From Ursus arctos (lineage: Eukaryota; Chordata; Mammalia; Carnivora; Ursidae), in contig NW_026622863.1 in the NCBI RefSeq assembly GCF_023065955.2, forward strand, positions 48,404,177-48,468,176: DNA of 64,000 nucleotides, written 5' to 3'. This document shows, piece by piece, positions 62,643-64,000 of the stretch. The notes below the pieces were generated by a model that searched no databases, was not told where the DNA came from, and saw only the letters and a list, made by a program, of their open reading frames with translations. The position numbers were made by a program, and so were the translations under genes. How positions within the stretch are numbered: the first letter of the stretch is position 1; the number at the start of each line of letters is the position of its first letter.

Positions 62643-64000
62643 ACTATATATATATTTTTTAATTACAAAATTAAGTCATGCACATCAGTTTGCCTTTTGT
62701 TACCTCCTATCCCGTGTGCCTCTGTCTGGGTGAACATAGCTAATGAGAATCGAATCTTCATAATAGTCGCATGGTATTTCATGGTATAGACTTACCATCT
62801 TGATAGGATCTTTGCTTTTTTTTGAAGCTTTGCAGCTCTTCACCCCACCCCCCACCCCCGCTGCACAAAATATCAGACATCCAGCCATACATACTGGACA
62901 ATTCGTAACTGATAAATATAGACTTCCTAGGTCAAAGACTACATATTTAATAGTTATTCCCAGATTGTTTTCCCCCCGAAGGCTGTTAGCAATTCATATT
63001 TCTACCAGGAAAGTATTGGAGCCCCCATGCACCCCAGAAGTGGGCGCTATCACTTCTTAAATTTATGGGTGTAAAGCAGCATCTCTGTAACTTTAACTGG
63101 CATTTTTATGACCACCCGGGAGATTTTTTCCCCCTATGCTTTCTGCCCACTTGGATTTGTCTTCTGTCAATTGCCTGTCATCTCCATTGTCCGTTTTTGA
63201 AATAAATTGGGCTGCGGGCACTTGGCTGGCTCGGTCAGTGGAGCACATACTTCTTGATCTTAGGGTTGTGAGTTCAAGCCCCACGTTGGGTGTAGAGATT
63301 CCTTGAGAAAAAAAAATCTTAAAAAGATAAAATAAATTGGGTTGTTAACCTTTTCGTTATCAATTTGCAAAATGAAGAAAAGAATTCCATAACTGGGATT
63401 GTTGAGTCGTTGGGTATGTACATTTTGTGTCTCTGTTCTTTTCGAGAGCATTAAGGAATAGCATACATTCAAACATGTACAAATGTACTTTTTAAATAGA
63501 GTTCATAGAGTTAATAGAATTAATAGAGTGAAGAACTGTGTTAATGTTCACAACACGAATACACTGTGTATCCAGCACCCGGATCAGGAAATAGAGCTAT
63601 ATTAAAAATTTTAATCGATATTGCCAAATACCATCCTAAAAAAGTTTTAGTATTTCTTTTCCCCAGTAATGGGATCAGTTTTAAAATGCTTTACCAGTCC
63701 AAGGAATGGTGTCTCATTATTGTTTTATTTGCATTTCTTCAAACATCAGAGAGGTGGTTATCTCTTTATATATTTATGGCTGTTTGCATTGATCTTTTGT
63801 GAACTGTCTGCTCATCCTTTGAATCTCTCAATTTTCCTGTTGGGTCACCGTGTATGGGAATATTAACACTGTCTGTCAAATGTGCTGCAAACCTTTTCCT
63901 CCAGTTTATTAAAAAAAAAAAAATCTATTTCTTTCTTTTATGGTTTCTGTGTTTCCTGTCCTGCCTTAAGAAGATCCTAACATGCCAAGATTGTAAAACT
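62643..64000 (-). mobile_element. Antisense old L1 fragment running off the right edge
   Basis: AT-rich sequence with L1 3' landmarks such as 'ATTGCCAAATACCATCC' and 'TGTTTTATTTGCATTTCTTC', interrupted by the SINE at 63216. Confidence 0.5.
63216..63333 (+). mobile_element. Can-SINE, short form
   Basis: GGGCACTTGGCTGGCTCGGT head; target duplication AAATAAATTGGG(C/T)TG. Confidence 0.88.

Noticed and set aside
1..64000. CRISPR arrays, prokaryotic operons, tRNA or rRNA genes
   Set aside because: The regularly recurring tRNA-like boxes are Can-SINE and MIR heads without intact cloverleaf genes; nothing prokaryotic is present.

Overview
The window is nuclear genomic DNA from a carnivoran mammal. 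The decisive sign is at least 29 tRNA-Lys-derived Can-SINEs (box beginning GGGGCGCCTGGGTGGC, tail AAATAAATAAAATCTT). The youngest copies read 'GCGTTATGGGATCGAGCCCCACATC', which from memory fits arctoid carnivores (bear or seal type) better than the dog SINEC_Cf form. This lineage call is inference.

Three protein-coding genes and one microRNA gene can be built exon by exon. They match the mammalian NOVA2 - CCDC61 - MIR769 - PGLYRP1 block (human 19q13.3). (1) NOVA2, minus strand: coding exons 1-3 (N-terminus and KH1) lie at 19605-5573. The large last exon with KH2 and KH3 lies off the left edge. (2) CCDC61, plus strand: 13 coding exons at 41436-55936 give a 514-residue protein, with a probable non-coding first exon at about 34.4 kb. 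(3) MIR769, plus strand, at 56472-56589. (4) PGLYRP1, minus strand: three exons at 60492-56759 give a complete 196-residue protein. CCDC61 and PGLYRP1 converge tail to tail with about 0.55 kb between their poly(A) signals, and MIR769 sits in that gap.

Layout: 1-5572 NOVA2 intron 3; 5740-10867 intron 2; 11012-19520 intron 1; 19.1-20.4 kb NOVA2 CpG-island promoter; 20.4-34.0 kb intergenic, dominated by ancient L2 and MIR with nested Can-SINEs; 34.0-34.6 kb CpG promoter assigned to CCDC61; 34.5-41.4 kb CCDC61 intron 1 with a second GC-rich promoter-like stretch near 39.3 kb; 41.4-56.15 kb CCDC61 body, whose two long introns hold an ancient hAT DNA transposon and an antisense L1, both riddled with Can-SINEs; 56.7-60.55 kb PGLYRP1; 60.9-64.0 kb antisense L1 fragments and SINEs.

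The genes are neighbours rather than a pathway: a neuronal splicing regulator, a centriole/cilium protein and a secreted antibacterial lectin-like protein. No new biological system is evident. The most useful leads are regulatory: a possible in-frame N-terminal extension of NOVA2, a promoter-like module with an ETS palindrome inside NOVA2 intron 3, groups of RFX X-box motifs around NOVA2, NOVA/RBFOX-type RNA motifs in NOVA2's own introns, a triple NAG acceptor in CCDC61, and an internal repeat inside the miR-769 hairpin.
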